Assembly (NCBI RefSeq): GCF_900111735.1
Contig: NZ_FOHW01000003.1
Coordinates: forward strand, 191,983 to 255,982
Length of the DNA stretch: 64,000 nucleotides
Direction of reading: 5' to 3'
Source of the DNA: Pseudomonas graminis
GTDB taxonomy: Bacteria; Pseudomonadota; Gammaproteobacteria; Pseudomonadales; Pseudomonadaceae
Within the stretch, counting starts at the first letter, position 1. Each line of letters opens with the position of its first letter. Under the pieces are notes generated by a model that was given only the letters and a program-made list of their open reading frames with translations, did not search any database and had not been told where the DNA came from. Positions 63,934 through 64,000 of the stretch are shown piece after piece. Both the position numbers and the translations under genes were made by a program.

Positions 63934-64000
63934 ATGAGAAAGACGCTTATACCTGCCATAGGCTTGTCGCTGATGGCCGCCGCCCTGCAAGTGCACGCCG
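63934..64000 (+). CDS. Exported protein, N-terminal fragment (cut by window edge)
   Basis: Only 22 complete codons are in the window: MRKTLIPAIGLSLMAAALQV, then HA. They form a Sec signal peptide (cleavage likely near VHA). AAAGGA lies before the ATG at 63934. The product cannot be named; its place after the divergent regulator suggests a link to sugar use. Confidence 0.6.
   Translation, partial: MRKTLIPAIGLSLMAAALQVHA

Overview
This is a 64 kb stretch of a GC-rich gammaproteobacterial chromosome, almost certainly a Pseudomonas of the P. fluorescens complex. The reasons are the gene content and order (transaldolase next to a RssB/RssC-type PP2C regulator and anti-anti-sigma pair, a PilZ protein and mlaA; lolC-lolD-lolE, PilZ, glycerophosphodiesterase and sthA; gap, mfd and csiV), the strong third-codon GC bias, and the many short palindromic repeats of Pseudomonas REP type between genes. 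The window is mostly conserved core genome with a few accessory insertions. No rRNA, tRNA, CRISPR array, intact insertion sequence or prophage was recognised.

Layout. 1-6.3 kb: a complete D-xylose uptake and isomerisation locus, xylR (cut by the left edge) divergent from xylA-xylF-xylG-xylH. 6.6-7.8 kb: a small orphan protein and dusA. 8.3-12 kb: a curli (csg) amyloid locus, csgE-csgF-curlin-csgG-second curlin-csgH, behind an AT-rich leader and without csgD. 12.3-17.6 kb: tal, rssC-rssB, a PilZ protein, mlaA, a HAD-like protein and a DUF4404 protein. 17.7-25.4 kb: queF, a cupredoxin, lolCDE, PilZ, a glycerophosphodiesterase and sthA. 25.7-30.3 kb: one giant dermonecrotic-toxin-like (DUF6543-type) gene, the clearest accessory insertion. 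30.5-38 kb: a citrate-type MFS symporter, gap, mfd, csiV. 38-43.6 kb: a SWIM-SNF2 helicase convergent with a FAN1-like VRR nuclease, then a nucleoside deoxyribosyltransferase. 43.7-49.5 kb: a LysR regulator divergent from an AbrB-family transporter, xthA, a succinate-semialdehyde dehydrogenase and an ArsR regulator. 49.7-53.2 kb: an NCS2 purine/pyrimidine permease and small envelope proteins. 53.5-57.1 kb: the intermembrane lipid transport operon pqiA-pqiA-pqiB-pqiC. 57.4-64 kb: an XRE regulator and an L-arabinose-type ABC transporter (araF-araG-araH) with an SMP-30 lactonase and a GntR/FadR regulator; a secreted protein gene is cut by the right edge.

How it works together. The two ends serve pentose uptake: xylose at the left and probably L-arabinose at the right, where a lactonase suggests an oxidative route. 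Envelope maintenance recurs in the core: MlaA, LolCDE, PqiABC, a DUF883 protein and several lipoproteins. The csg locus would build extracellular amyloid fibres, and the PilZ proteins and the RssB/RssC switch are of the kind that set sessile or motile lifestyle.

The most unusual non-coding signal is a repeat of about 295 bp present twice (40720-41013 and 48734-49030). Its copies differ in sequence but keep several helices by compensatory base changes, which points to a selected RNA or DNA structure. Each copy is followed by the same order of REP and other hairpin repeats.
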